From: Erigeron canadensis | Taxonomy: Eukaryota; Streptophyta; Magnoliopsida; Asterales; Asteraceae | DNA: 64,000 bases | Direction of reading: 5' to 3' | NCBI RefSeq assembly: GCF_010389155.1 | Contig: NC_057762.1 | Location: 34,780,055-34,844,054 of the forward strand | Part shown: positions 44,820 through 57,324 of the stretch, one piece after another | How positions within the stretch are numbered: the stretch's first letter is position 1 | Layout: every line of letters begins with the position of its first letter | Notes under the pieces: model-generated | The model's input: only the letters and a program-made list of their open reading frames with translations | Databases searched by the model: none | Told to the model about the DNA's origin: nothing | Position numbers and translations under genes: made by a program

Positions 44820-45437
44820 TTGTATTAATTAGTCTTCTTTTTGGAGAACTAATCACTATTGTAATCTTAGGACATCGAGGTCGTCGTGACATATTAGCGA
44901 AAAATGTCTAGGAACCCCTAAATCCTATAAAGGAACTTTTCCTCTCAAGATAGCTAAAAACCCTCCAACGAGTTTGATGTAACTTTTTTTTATTTTTTAT
45001 TTTGAAAATATTCGACATCTGGTTCTTAGATTATTAATAAAAGTTGATGTTCAAAAATGTATACACCAATTTATACGAACATATGAAAAAGAATTACAGT
45101 TAATTGTGTGAAAAAATGTTCATTATATATAAATGCATACAAACTTATGTTTGTCAATAATTTGAAGTGTAAAGATCAATGATCGACATGTACTTTCTTC
45201 ACGTTAGGAAACTTTGAAATGGGTGGGAATTAATCTTTACATGCACTTGATTGTGTAGAAACACAATTAAGCTTTGTACGTACTACGTACTTACTAATGC
45301 AAATACTTTTTTCGCACTTTAGGTGGAAAAGCTATGTAACTATGGAAATATCTTTACATCCATGCACTTAGTTAATGGGTAGTGTGATTTATGGAAATCA
45401 TTGCTTAAACTTTTGCATTACAAAATACAAATTATAT
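44820..45437. other. Intergenic, no gene recognised
   Basis: AT-rich, no repeat ends noticed. Confidence 0.35.
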
Positions 45438-45808
45438 ATAATATTAAGAGGATTGAACTTAACGAATGACAAGGTACTATTCGTCAACGTCACATCTTCT
45501 AAAACTTTATCAAATCGTATTCCGTTCGATTTTTTTATCATGGTTTATTTATTTGTTTTTTTCATACTCTTTTTCCTTTTGTGTGCTCTCAAACAATATA
45601 TTATAACTTTTTTATGCCTATATCCCGTATCATTACCAATAATTGGATCTTGTCATATCGCATTCCGTTTGGGTTTCTAACTATTACGGGTTACTTATTA
45701 GGTTTTTTCACAGTTTTTTTTCCGTTTGCGTTTCAAAACAATATATTGCAACTTTTTAATGGTCATATTTCGTAACGTTATGTACCCTTATTTGGTTATA
45801 TAATATTA
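45438..45808 (+). repeat. Direct repeat, left copy (about 370 bp)
   Basis: Starts ATAATATTAAGAGGATTGAAC and shares blocks with 47455-47815: TGCCTATATCCCGTATCATTA, CCGTTTGGG-TTTCT, TATTACGGGTTA, CCGTTTGCGTTT and TATGTACCCTTATTTGGTT. It ends at the Mutator-like element. Confidence 0.85.
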
Positions 45809-47454
45809 GAGTAAATTACACTTTTCGTCCCTGAAGTTGGCACGTTTTTCACTTTTCGTCCCTTAAGTGAAAAAATTACAATTTTGACCTTAAAGTTGGT
45901 AGATTTTTTCAAGGGAATTGATATCCGTACCAAATATTTTGATAAATTTACCAAACTGTACAAACTTTATAACATACAGTACAAGTAATTCATGCATAAC
46001 TTTGGTAGATTAATAAAAACAAATGGTACAAATGTCATCTCCCTTTTTTCAATCATCGTCCCTCGCCAAACATCGTTAAGTTTCAGCCGTTAAGTCGGAC
46101 ACGTGCAACAAACGTGAGGAACTGAAACTGCAAAAAATGACAAGTTCAGGGACGAAAACTGAAATTTACTTTTCTGTTGTCATCGCCTTCATTTTCTTCG
46201 GCTGACTTTCGTCAGAAAATTCACCGGAAAACTTAAAATGCCGATATCTCACTCGTTTCTTCGAATTAGACCAAGAAACCACCACCAAACTTCTCAAAAT
46301 TAATCCCGCACGAATCCTATAACCGAAACGAGATCCAATGAATCAGTTGTCACACCCGAATTCTTTGTACCTCAATTTACTAATCTAACTATTGTAACAA
46401 CTTAATAACCTTAACGATTGACCAGTAAACTATATCGAAAACCTTACGATGAAACTAACATGTAACTAAATCGCCAAAAATGAAAGGTAGCGATTCGCTA
46501 TGAAACTTAACACAATACTAGATGAATCAATAGTTAACTTGTAACAACTTTCAGAATGAGATTTCGACGTAAGGATTTCATGAACAACGGATTTAAAGTT
46601 TCTATACAAAATATAGAACAAGAGCTATAATCAACCAAATGACGAACTATAAATTGCTTTGAACTTCCGTTATATAAACTAAGAATCAGGTGACGATGAT
46701 CAGAATTTTTGATCTGAAATATTTGAGTTGCAGGGGCATGTCAGGCCTCCTGGTCCTTTCGTCCCTCTTTGCTTCTTCTTTATATATATTTCTAATTTTT
46801 CGATCTTATGTCTTTGCCTCATTGACAAAAACCGAACCCACATGAAGGTCTCTCCCCATTTTGTACTTTTCTTTTTGGTGTAGAGCTTATGGAATAATAA
46901 ATGAGGCACACCATTGGTGTCTTAGTGAGGAGCACGTACACCTAATCCAACATGGATTTATTTGTGAAAACAGAAATATTGCATTCTTGGAACAAGCTAA
47001 ACCGTACAGAAACATTGCTCAAAATCCATGTTATGGGTATTTTGAGTTTTCCGGCAAGTATTGAATCTGAAATCTTTTGGCTAGGATTCATGCGAAAATT
47101 AATTTTGAGAAGTTTGGTGGTGGTTTCATGGTCTAATTCAAAGAAACGGGTGAGATATCGGCATATTAAGTTTTCTAGGCGAATTTTTCGGCGAAAATCA
47201 GCCGGAGAAGATGAAGATGATTAAAACAGAAAAGTAAATTTCAGTTTTCGTCCCTGAACTTGTCATTTTTTGCAGTTTCAGTCCCTCACGTGTGTTGCAC
47301 GTGTCCGACTTAACGGCTGAAATTTAACGACGTTTGGCGAGGGATGATGATTGAAAAAATCTGTCAACTTTAAGGTCAAAGTTGTAATTTTTTCACTGAA
47401 GGGACGAAAAGGGAAAAACGTGTCAACTTCAGGGACGAAAAGTGTAATTTATTC
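45809..47454. mobile_element. Mutator-like element with long inverted repeats, 1646 bp
   Basis: Ends GAGTAAATTACACTTTTCG and its near-perfect inverse. The arms pair for about 350 bp if a nested insertion in the left arm is removed. ATAATATTA flanks it at 45800-45808 and 47455-47463, a 9-bp target duplication. The central 700 bp has no transposase, so it is non-autonomous. Short ORFs near the right arm are by-products. Confidence 0.85.
45913..46043. mobile_element. MITE nested in the left arm of the Mutator-like element, 131 bp
   Basis: Ends GGGAATTGATATCCG and CATCTCCC are imperfect inverted repeats. TTTTTTCAA flanks it at 45904-45912 and 46044-46052. The right arm of the host element has the uninterrupted sequence, which confirms the insertion. 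Confidence 0.85.
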
Positions 47455-47815
47455 ATAATATTAAGAGGATTGAACGGATGAATGGTAACTCGCATGCGTG
47501 GCGAGTTACTATTCGTCCACATAACATCCTTTAAAACTTTGTCAAATCGCATTCCGTCTAATCTTTTTATTACAGTTTATTTATTGGTTTTTTGCATACT
47601 CTTTTACTTTTGTGTTCTCAAACATTATATTGCAACATTTTTATGCCTATATCCCGTATCATTACCATTAATTGATATTTTTGTCATATCGCATCCCGTT
47701 TGGGCTTTCTATTACGGGTTATTTATTCGATTTTTTTCCGTTTGCGTTTTCAAACATTATATTGCAACTTTTTAATGGTCATATTCGGTAACATTATGTA
47801 CCCTTATTTGGTTTT
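47455..47815 (+). repeat. Direct repeat, right copy (about 360 bp)
   Basis: Begins with the same ATAATATTAAGAGGATTGAAC immediately after the Mutator-like element. The two copies were therefore head-to-tail neighbours before that element inserted at their junction. Confidence 0.85.
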
Positions 47816-49308
47816 TTCATACTTTCTTATTTGTGGTTTCAACTAATTAGTATATTGTAAACTTTCATTCGACATTTTTTTTGTGTGCATATTAAATATA
47901 TGTATTCGATACTATACACTTTTAGATGCGTCTGTGGTATTATTTCAAATAAATAAATATTTTATATGGTAAAAGTTGTAAGCTAACATCTATAGCGTCA
48001 AATCATAAGTAACAAAATGTAATCACAATAATGGACACTTCATAATACTCAAGTTGATGTGGTTCTGCTATTAAATAAATATCTATATTTGAAACAAACT
48101 TATCTATGACAAAATTATTTTTAATTAGGCGATTAGAAGTTTAACACATGTACTCTAAAATAATACTACTATTTCAAAACAAAAATTGAGCTCCCGCAAC
48201 GTGAGGCTAGAATTATACTAGTTTTAATTCATCAAAATAATTTAAGGAACAATCTATACTTCTATACTTCTATATCTATACTACTATATAAAAAATTTTA
48301 ACCCTTATGTTGAAAGTTTACATAAATGGGACATGCGAATTGACCAAAATATCCTTAATGAATTAAATCACCATCAACCCTTAATATTAAATTATACCAT
48401 TAGTCCATTATATTAGAAAATATCTCTATTAACCTCTTTAAATCAAATACTTTTACTTACACCAATAGAAGTCGTCATCACCATCATCGCCGACTCGCCG
48501 TCGTATTGCGAGGATACCATGCTCGTTGTTAGTAAAAATTTTTATTTTTTTAATTTTTTTGTAAATATTGACTTTTCATGCATTTAATTACATTTATTTG
48601 TATTAAATTATCAATATACTGTAGAATAAATTCGTAATTATAATACCATGCTAAAATCAAGGTTTTTTACTCTATATTTGTTACATTAACTTCTCAATAT
48701 GCACTAGAATATACTGTAATCATATTTAGCACAGTACCAATTGTTGCTACCTCACCCAAACACTTGCGTACTTACATCGCATTTTCAAAGTGAACTTTAC
48801 GATTTTAAAGCATGTCCTCAATTTCTTAAACTTCATTTCTTTATGCAAAAGTAAATATTCACTTTCTTAATCAATAACTTTTTTTATATTTTATATTTTA
48901 CAAATGTAATAAATAAATTACTTTAGTATGTAAAACAATCTCAACAACGTGATTACCGTGTATAAGTAAAATAAATCAACTGACTTTGACTATCGTGACA
49001 AAGTTACTTTCGTAATTACAAATAAAATACGTCTCATAATTATATATCCATATACCACGTTTAATTATATTTTAAGTCACGTTTTTAAAAAACAGTTTCT
49101 CCTTGAGTGAAGATCGAGAATTGTTAGCTAGCATATCGCCGGCCAGCCATCGTTATCTACAAAAACAATCTCGCTAGAAACGACTAAAGAGCCGTGTGGT
49201 CTGATATAGAAACAAATCCATATTCCGAACCCCTGATCCGACGTGTCATAACATTGGCCCCCATTTGTCCACGATTTATATAGACAATATGACATGGATG
49301 GTCCCATA
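47816..49308. other. Intergenic with Helitron-like debris
   Basis: A possible Helitron 3' end (CTCCCGCAACGTGAG, then CTAG at 48218-48221) is followed at 48275-48540 by a TCTATACTACTATATAAA...CCATGCTCG segment like other Helitron-type repeats here. No gene. The last 300 bp belongs to the GH3 promoter. Confidence 0.4.
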
Positions 49309-49314
49309 TGTCTC
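49309..49314 (+). promoter_or_regulatory. Canonical auxin response element in the GH3 promoter
   Basis: TGTCTC, the core bound by ARF transcription factors, 325 bp upstream of the GH3 ATG and about 137 bp upstream of its TATA box. TGTC-containing half sites also occur near 49240-49270. The position suits an auxin-induced GH3 gene, but a 6-bp word can occur by chance. Confidence 0.5.
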
Positions 49315-49450
49315 CTCAAAAGATTACAATCTCAACAACTATGTAAAAACATTTTCATGCAAACTTCCGTCTAATTAAACTCTTCCAAAACAACATTATT
49401 CCTTCGGCTATTTTACTACAACTTTCTGACGTGGCTTTTTACAACATCTC

Positions 49451-49458
49451 TATATAAA
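49451..49458 (+). promoter_or_regulatory. TATA box of GH3
   Basis: TATATAAA in the context CATCTCTATATAAACCCC, 181 bp upstream of the ATG. It predicts a leader of about 150 nt that includes a (TA) run at 49560-49578. Confidence 0.6.
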
Positions 49459-49638
49459 CCCCTCGTTGGCTACCTCTTCAATTCATTCACAAAAGCACTA
49501 ACTCACATTTTATCTATAGATCTATACATATATATAAGTCTTGCTACACATACAATCTTTTATATATATATATATATATGTACAATTTCTCTTTGAAATA
49601 AATTTATTTGTATACAACATACTTTAATAGTTTAATAT

Positions 49639-51755
49639 ATGGCTGTTGCTGATTCTGTAATAACGTCACCCATGGGACCTCCAGCGTGTGAGAAAGATGC
49701 TAAGGCTCTTGAGTTTATCGAAGAAATGACGAAAAACTGTGATGCGGTGCAAGAGAATGTATTGTCCGAGATACTTTCTCAAAATGCCGAAACCGAATAC
49801 TTGCAACAATGGAACCTAAATTACGCCACTGACCGAGAAACTTTCAAGTCGAAAGTACCGGTTATCGGTTATGAAGACTTGCAGCCATACATCCTACGTA
49901 TCGCCAATGGAGACCGCTCTCCCATTCTCTCATCACATCCCATTTCTGAGTTCCTTACAAGGTTATTTATTTTTACTTGTATATATATGCTTGCATGTTC
50001 ATATAATTAAAATTATGTTTTATTATATTGTATGTTTATATGTATTTTTTTTTGGTGTGTGATGAAACAGTTCGGGGACATCTGCCGGTGAAAGAAAACT
50101 CATGCCAACAATTGCTGCAGAAATGGACCGTAGGCAGAAGCTCTACAGCCTTCTCATGCCTGTCATGAATCTGTACGTAACTTTAACTAAGATTCACATT
50201 TATTTATAAGATACAATTATTTTTTTTTTAACCAGAAAATGTATTGTAATAAATTATATGCATATATATGCAATTAAATATTATACATATAGCCAAACAA
50301 TATAATTTACTTAGTGTACCATATGCATTTATTATGACAAAAATATTGACACATAGTGTTTCTTATTTAATTGGTAGGTATGTGCCCGGTCTAGACAAGG
50401 GCAAGGGATTATACTTCTATTTCATCAAGGCTGAGGCAAAAACCCCTAGTGGTTTGGTAGCCCGACCCGTTTTAACAAGTTACTACAAGAGCCAGCAGTT
50501 CAAAACCCGACCCTATGACCCATATAACGTCTACACCAGCCCAAACGAAACTATCTTATGTGTTGACTCTTTCCAAAGCATGTACTCTCAAATGCTTTGC
50601 GGTCTTATTTATCGCGAAGAAGTTCTTCGATGTGGCGCGGTTTTCGCGTCTGGCCTTGTCCGGGCCATCAAGTTTCTTCAACTTAACTGGCAACAACTCG
50701 CTCTAGATCTAGAAACCGGAAACTTGAGCTCGAAAATTACTGACCAGTCAATTCGAGAATGTATTTCAAATATTCTGAAACCTAGCCCGGAATTGGCCCA
50801 ATTCATTAGGGAAGAATGTTGTGAAGGGAACTGGGAAGGAATCATTACTCGAATTTGGCCCAACACCAAATACCTTGATGTTATTGTTACTGGTGCTATG
50901 GCTCAGTACATTCCAATTCTCGATTTTTACAGTGGTAATTTACCGAAAACTTGTACAATGTACGCTTCTTCGGAATGTTACTTTGGGTTAAATTTAACCC
51001 CAATGGTGAATCCTTCGGAGGTTGTTTACACCATTATGCCAAATATGGGTTACTTCGAGTTCATTCCACATGATCCTTCAAACCCAGTGACTCTCTCACG
51101 TGACTCGCCACCTCGTCTTCTTGATCTTGCCGAATTAGAGGTCGGGAAAGAGTACGAGCTCGTGATCTCGACGTACTCGGGTCTTTGTAGGTACCGAGTA
51201 GGCGACATTCTCCAAGTGAAGAGCTTCTATAACTCGGCCCCGCAATTCAAATTCATTAGGCGAAAGAATGTTCTACTAAGCATTGATGCTGATAAAACCG
51301 ATGAAACCGAGTTACAAACAGCCGTCGAAAACGCTTCCGAGCTTCTTAAAGAATTCAACACAACTGTTGTTGAATACACAAGCTATGCTGACATGAAGAC
51401 CATTCCGGGCCATTATGTTATCTTTTGGGAGTTACTGATAAAAGACCCTACCAACGGGCCAACCAACGATGTGTTGGATCAATGCTGTTTGGCAATGGAA
51501 GAATCGTTAAACTCGGTGTATAGACAAAGCCGGGTTGCGGATAATTCCATTGGCCCGTTGGAAATCCGCATCGTGAAAAACGGGACGTTTGAGGAGTTAA
51601 TGGACTACGCGATATCACGAGGTGCTTCCATTAACCAATACAAGGTTCCACGCTGTGTAAGTTTCACGCCGATTATGGAACTTCTCAATTCAAGGGTTGT
51701 TTCAGAGCATTTCAGTCCAACTGCACCACACTGGACTGCCGAGCGACGTTTTTAG
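49639..51755 (+). CDS. GH3: GH3 group II IAA-amido synthetase
   Basis: Three exons (49639-49961, 50071-50172, 50378-51755; GT-AG, in frame) give 600 residues, the normal length. ATP-binding motif [10 protein letters not shown] is at about 108-117. [12 protein letters not shown] and YRVGDILQV, the second and third adenylate-forming motifs, are present. The ending [20 protein letters not shown]...FSPTAPHW is highly typical of group II. These enzymes join IAA to amino acids such as Asp or Glu in the cytosol and so lower free auxin. The start MAVADSV...[14 protein letters not shown] resembles GH3.1. Auxin induction is usual, and the TGTCTC at 49309 agrees. Cys in YASSEC, where Ser is commoner, is a small oddity. 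No sign of damage. Confidence 0.95.
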
Positions 51756-52713
51756 AACGTCATTTACTTGTGACTAAAAACGAAGAAAGTCAGCTTCATT
51801 CTTTAGGGCGCTTAATTAAGAAAATTGTCAAGTTTTGAAACAAGAAGGGTGTAATGTGTAATATTTTAAGTAGTACTAGTATGTATCAAATTATCAATAA
51901 TGTTTTCCGTTTGTCTTATATGTATTTCGCAAGAGATTCTGTTTGTGGCAAGTGAAGTTCTTTTTCCGAAAAGCAGATTTTGTGTTGTCTCGAGGAGGAT
52001 CTAGCTTTGGTGCTTTAATATACGAGTATAATTTATTTTTTCAAAGGGACTTTGATGGTATATATGTTAATTTATGTGCTTTTATTGTAAATTATTTACT
52101 TGTCAAAATGGTTGGTTGATGTATGTATCATGTGGGTTTTATATGCATGGATTTTTATGGACGTGATATATATACTTCTGGACTCTGGAGCAGTTGTCGC
52201 TTTTTGTACATCACAGAACTTTTGAAGTGTTTTTATTATATAGTTTTTGGGGAACAATAACATATATTCGAATAAAAAATTTGAACAAGTAATATGTACA
52301 TATTATTTAATTGACGGCTCAAATTCGATCGATGGCTTTGCATATCTACTTGTTTTTTGTCTAAAGCTAGACTAAAGACTAAGTCAGGCATTTTTTGCAA
52401 AATGTTATCCAAGTGACCACGTATATGCATATTTACAACTTACAAGTATTATTTTTTCAAATGTATGAGTTTTGACTTTAAAATCTCGCTAACCCGATTT
52501 TGGTTTATTACCAATTAATAATATTAAAACACGTTGTTAACAGTGATTGCATCTTAATTGGAAATGGTTAACTTATCGGTTGATTTTCGCCTTATATATC
52601 CTTAACTGAGTATACGTTTATATATGAGAAAATCGGAAACTCTAATTAAAGACATGTAACATGATTTGAATCCTTTAATTGATCTCTATATTTAGTATGC
52701 ATTATATACCACT
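51756..52713. other. 3' flank of GH3 and intergenic DNA
   Basis: AT-rich; a likely polyadenylation signal (ATCAATAATG) is near 51893. No elements or genes further on. Confidence 0.4.
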
Positions 52714-54106
52714 AAGGCCTCTCACACGATAGTCTCATCGACACTCCGTCGATGGGGTCGTCTATGAGACTCTATTGTGAGCATCTCTTCGATGGTGCTC
52801 TTCGTCCGTTGCCTTCGACCCATCAAAGCACGTTGACACAAGAGAGAGAGAGAGAGTATGGGGTTGTTCTCCATCTAAGTTTAGATGAGAACCCCTCACA
52901 CACAAATATTTTATTATTTTTTGAATTTAAAACAAATACATGGCCCCCCATGATTTCATGAATATAAAAACCAAATGTGAGGGGTTCCACATCTAAGCTT
53001 AGATGGAGGACAACCCCATACTCACTTCCCCCTATATATATATATATATATATGTTCCCTGTATAATATAGTGTATGTATATATATATGTAGAGATGGCA
53101 AATAAACTCGTACTCGATGGGGAAAACCAAAACCCGATACTTTTGGGCCGGGTTTAGGGACAGGTATGCGGGTCTAAGGCCGGGTATGAGGATAGTTTTG
53201 ATTATTTTTACGGGTTCAAGTCCGGGTACGGTTTTAAATAAAAACCTGCGAACCCCATCCCGAACCCATATACCAGACCCATATATATTACATAACATAA
53301 TAATAATATGTTTATATAATAACTACTTTATATCGAAATTACATGCAACTAGTTAATTCAGTTAGCATTTTATTTTATGCTTTATAGTATTATCTAACAT
53401 TTAGTAATGTGGAATTGTCGGAACAAAAAATTAGTCAAAAGTAAAGTTCACTTACTAATAAATGAACGTCAATACTAATCAGTGGTGTTCGCAGTTTATT
53501 TTAGCTACAAATCATATCATTACTACAAATGTTATGACTAAAATTTCAAAAGATAATATTAATAATGGATACCCGATTACCCGCGGGAAAGCCCGTTATC
53601 CGGAGGTTAATAAATAAACGGGGACCCGACGGGTCTGGGTCCAGGTATGGGACGATGATTTTTAACCGTATCCGGGATTACCTAAACCCGACCCATATCC
53701 GCCCCGATGTCATCCCTATATATATGCAGATCTTGTATGTATATATTAGGAAGAAAAAAGACCAATAAGTTTACATGTTTAGTCCTCTTAAAATGGAATG
53801 GTTTACTTATTTACTTATATATATTTTGAACTCCTTTCAGTTTAGTCCTTTAACTATTAACATATTTATAAAAAGTTTTATTAAAAGTTCCAAGTGTTCT
53901 AAAAGTTCAAATAATTTTCATTAATACAACTTTTATTCAAGTTAAAGTATGTTTAATTTATTTTTGAATAAATATAAAATAGAAATATAAAAAGGTGTGG
54001 AGGAGGTGTTATTGTGAGTAAGTGTGGAAGAGATAGATGGGGAGAGAAAAAAACTGATATGACAGTGTGGAAGAGTTGTAAACGAGGTACCTATTATGAG
54101 AGGCCT
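52714..54106. mobile_element. Inverted-repeat element carrying a nested hAT-like element
   Basis: Ends AGGCCTCTCACACGATAG and, inverted, AGGCCTCTCATAATAG. Inside are two arms of about 46 bp (52857-52902 and 52978-53022, TATGGGGTTGTTCTCCATCT type) that form a hairpin, an (AG) run, and the nested element at 53090-53717. The flanks do not give a clear duplication, so the outer boundaries are less certain. Confidence 0.5.
53090..53717. mobile_element. hAT-like element rich in CCCGACCCG words, 628 bp
   Basis: Starts TAGAGATGGCAAATAAAC and ends GATGTCATCCCT. ATATATATG flanks both sides (53081-53089, 53718-53726), but the site is TA-rich, so the duplication is weaker evidence than elsewhere. Subterminal GGGTTYGGGT blocks match the element in MRG intron 3. 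Confidence 0.6.
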
Positions 54107-56122
54107 AAATAACTATGGATGATTGCATCTTAATTGTCTGAAAGAGATACACAAATCACCGTTGATGTGACAACAACAATAATAATATATACTTACATTT
54201 AGTAAAAGATAAATGATTGATCCTTCTAATTAAATAACCTTTTAATTATAAGATTGTGACATTTGTCAAAGTCAAAGGATAAAATAAAAAAAGAGAATTA
54301 ATTAGGACATCTGTCAAGTAGTTAAGATATTAAGATGATTATTTAAAAAAATTTTAGGTATTCATCATTTACCTTACTAAAATACCAACAACGTGATGTC
54401 GATTGAGTAATGCACATCTACTCGGTAAAACAAGTTGTTTTTTTAAGTTATGTCACAATAGAAAAGAAAGAAAAAATTTTGGTGCTACCTACTTCTAAGG
54501 CCGTCGATCTCAGATATATTCTTGCTGAGAGAATTAATTAAAAAGGTATCAAGATCATGTTTTAGATAGCAAGGCTATATATATTAACGTACTATGTATA
54601 GTTGCTAAGTCGTTATATACTCAGTATCAATTTTAAAAGCTTTGTTTCACGTTAAGTTGTACTCCGTAACTTTTTATAATATTTTAGTAGTGGTACCCCA
54701 CATACAAGGATATATATATAACCCAAATTGTTCTCCTTAAAGCAAAATATTGGAGCCACAAATTTTCTTTAAAAATATCCAAACTTGAAACAAAAACTTA
54801 TTAGAACTTTAACTAACAGTATTGATTATGGAACAAACAATTTACCGTATACTGACCGATGGTCGCATCGATGTAAAAGAAAAGAAAAGAGTAATATTGA
54901 CCTTTAGACAATTAAAGATAAAATGCAAACATACAAGCCTTTTTGACATGTTTAGTTGCTTTCCATTTCAACTTTAACACCGAATGTTATTGCTCGATCA
55001 CCTAGCCATCACTTTCCTGGTAAAGCTGATCGCCCTTTTGCTTGTCACCACTATATTTTGGTTTTATGCTCACTAAATCATCTGATATGATCGACATATA
55101 AATCTCTTTCTTTTAACATCAAAATTTCTAAGTCGTCTTTTATCTATACTATATTATAAAGCAAAAAAACTCTTTCAACATTTACATTTCCAAAATGCCC
55201 CCTATCAATTCTATATTTACCTAAAATAATTATATTACTCTTTCTCTCTGCTCAAATCTCAACCAATCATTTTTTTTTCTCTCCTCCATAAATCATTTAT
55301 TCTTATGATTCATTCAAAATCTTTTATCTCAAAAACTATATCGATAAATTATAAAATTTATATGGTTGTTCTTTTAAATTTCATGCTCTTTCATTAGAGA
55401 TGTCATTCGATATATTTTCGACGAATTTTTAAATCCAAGGGTGAACGGCTAAGGTATTTGGCTATCACACTCTATGACCTATCACCTCTTATGACTAATC
55501 ACACTCTAAGACCTATCACCCCACCATCTTACCACCACTAACTCAACAGACGCCGCAACGCGCGGGTACCATGAAAAAGTGAATATGTGGCTATCATGTA
55601 CCTAAGCTTAGGTGTAGATCCTCTCATATATATATATATATATAGAAAAGTTAAATTACGGATATCTTAAATTAGGGACTATTAGGGACAAATCTCAATC
55701 ATTCATTTTTTACCATCCCCGACCACTGTCACCATTATCATCTCCGACCACCACTATGATCCTCCGATAACGGTGATCACCATCACCACAACTTAGACAT
55801 GACCCTTACCATGTGAAAATTTAAATCGGGAGAGAAAATGTTACTTTTTTATTTATATAATTCTTGAAAGTTCTACACGGAACTTTAGATTTGTGTGTGT
55901 GCCTATAAAAGTGATGACCAGAATTTTAAAAGAAAGACAGGTAGGAAAGAAAAGTGAAAGAGAATATATTACATATTTGTACCCAAAGAGGACCATGCAT
56001 CCATAAGGCATTGTCACATGTTGAATGTTACCCAGTGGGTAATATTTTTTTAGAAAAAATGCAATAAATATAAGCTACAATTATATATATCTAAATAAAC
56101 TATACTCAACTACTAAAGCTAT
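54107..56122. other. Intergenic with a small MITE and a Helitron-like segment
   Basis: At 54197-54382 GTAAAAGATAAATGATTGATCC and its inverse GGTATTCATCATTTACC bracket a small MITE like that at 41.3 kb. At 55144-55577 the sequence starts TCTATACTATATTATAAAGC and ends GCCGCAACGCGCGGGTACC, a common plant Helitron pattern whose final CTAG is missing. A (TA) run lies at 55626-55644. No gene. Confidence 0.45.
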
Positions 56123-57324
56123 AGGTGGCAATGGTGTAGTGTCAATTTTTGACAAATTGACAAGTTTTTGACCAATGAGAAATCAACACGTGTCTTTGAA
56201 AAAAGCTAGCAAAAAATTGCCAAATCACATGGTGTAGCAAACAAAACTAGCCAAAACTTGTCAATTTACCAATGTCAGAAAACATATAAAAGGTAACCGG
56301 AAATTAAAAAAAGTTGTCGGAAAACATAAAAAGTGACTTTTTTTATAAAATGGAAACTTGGGCTAAGAATTTGGGGGTCGGGAATTTCGGAAGTCGGAGA
56401 CGCCATGGCTGCAAACCCGAAGGTTTACCCCGCCAAGATACGTCCTGGATCATCCGAGTCTCATTTTTACGAACATTTTGTATCATCATCGCGCATTTAA
56501 CGTAACACTGGCAACCTAACTGTTCAACGATACCATCATCGGCTAAAACTACTTTTTCCGGCTACCTATTGCTTCAATGGAACAAAATCTGGCAACGCCA
56601 CCGCTAAGTTAACATTACCAAGCTAATCACAAACATACAATTAACGTCAATGTAAACAGAAATATATATATATATATATATAAAGTTCACCATAAAGCCA
56701 AGGAAGGGCTCACCGGAAAACCACAGTCGTTGTAAGCAGCAGCAACAACAGCAGTTAACCGGAAAACCCAATAAAAGGCTCGCTGGAAAACCGAAGCAAC
56801 AAGCAGCAGCAGCAGCAGTTCACCGGAAACCCGAAACGCCAGAAAACCGAACCAACAAAGCAACATGAAACCCTAAATCGATTAAACTTTTGCCAACTAC
56901 ACCCTTGCCAAAGCCAAACAAACATTTGACCGTAAAAAAAGTGAACGTTTCTGGTCGGCAACCACCGACAATAGAAGCTAAGAAAATAGTGAATGTCAGG
57001 AGCATCGACAATTTTTTTCGGCATGTATTCCGGCAATTGAAGCCAAGAAAAACATAGATCTAGCCTCAAATCGAAAAACCCCCAAATTTTTCCGGTTAGG
57101 TTTCCGGTGTGTATGGAGTTTGGGCGCAAGAACAAAAAAAAATGGTCACAAAGGCATGCTCCCAACGTTCACAAGAATCGGCCAAAACATGCCGATATAT
57201 ATAGCCAAAACTAGCCAATTAAACTTGCCAAAACTAGCCGATGCATGTGCTATAGGTTTGCCAAATAGCCAAAGCTAGCCGATGCTTTTTGCCGATAAAA
57301 CTAGCCGACTACACCCTTGCCCCT
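56123..57324. mobile_element. Inverted-repeat element, about 1.2 kb (Mutator-like?)
   Basis: Left end AGGTGGCAATGGTGTAGT and inverted right end AGGGGCAAGGGTGTAGTC pair. Both subterminal regions repeat TAGCCAAAACTTG / CAAAACTAGCCG words. The interior has CAG repeats (near 56740 and 56805) and antisense ORFs that look like simple by-products. No target duplication was recognised. Confidence 0.5.

Noticed and set aside
45375..47775. Two similar ORFs (LYPVSLP...) as a duplicated gene family
   Set aside because: They come from the two copies of the 370-bp direct repeat in the same relative position; no coding signature and frames are disturbed between copies.
56755..57165. 136-residue antisense ORF rich in Cys and Phe
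   Set aside because: It is the antisense of a CAG-repeat-bearing mobile element; no domain or conserved pattern is visible.
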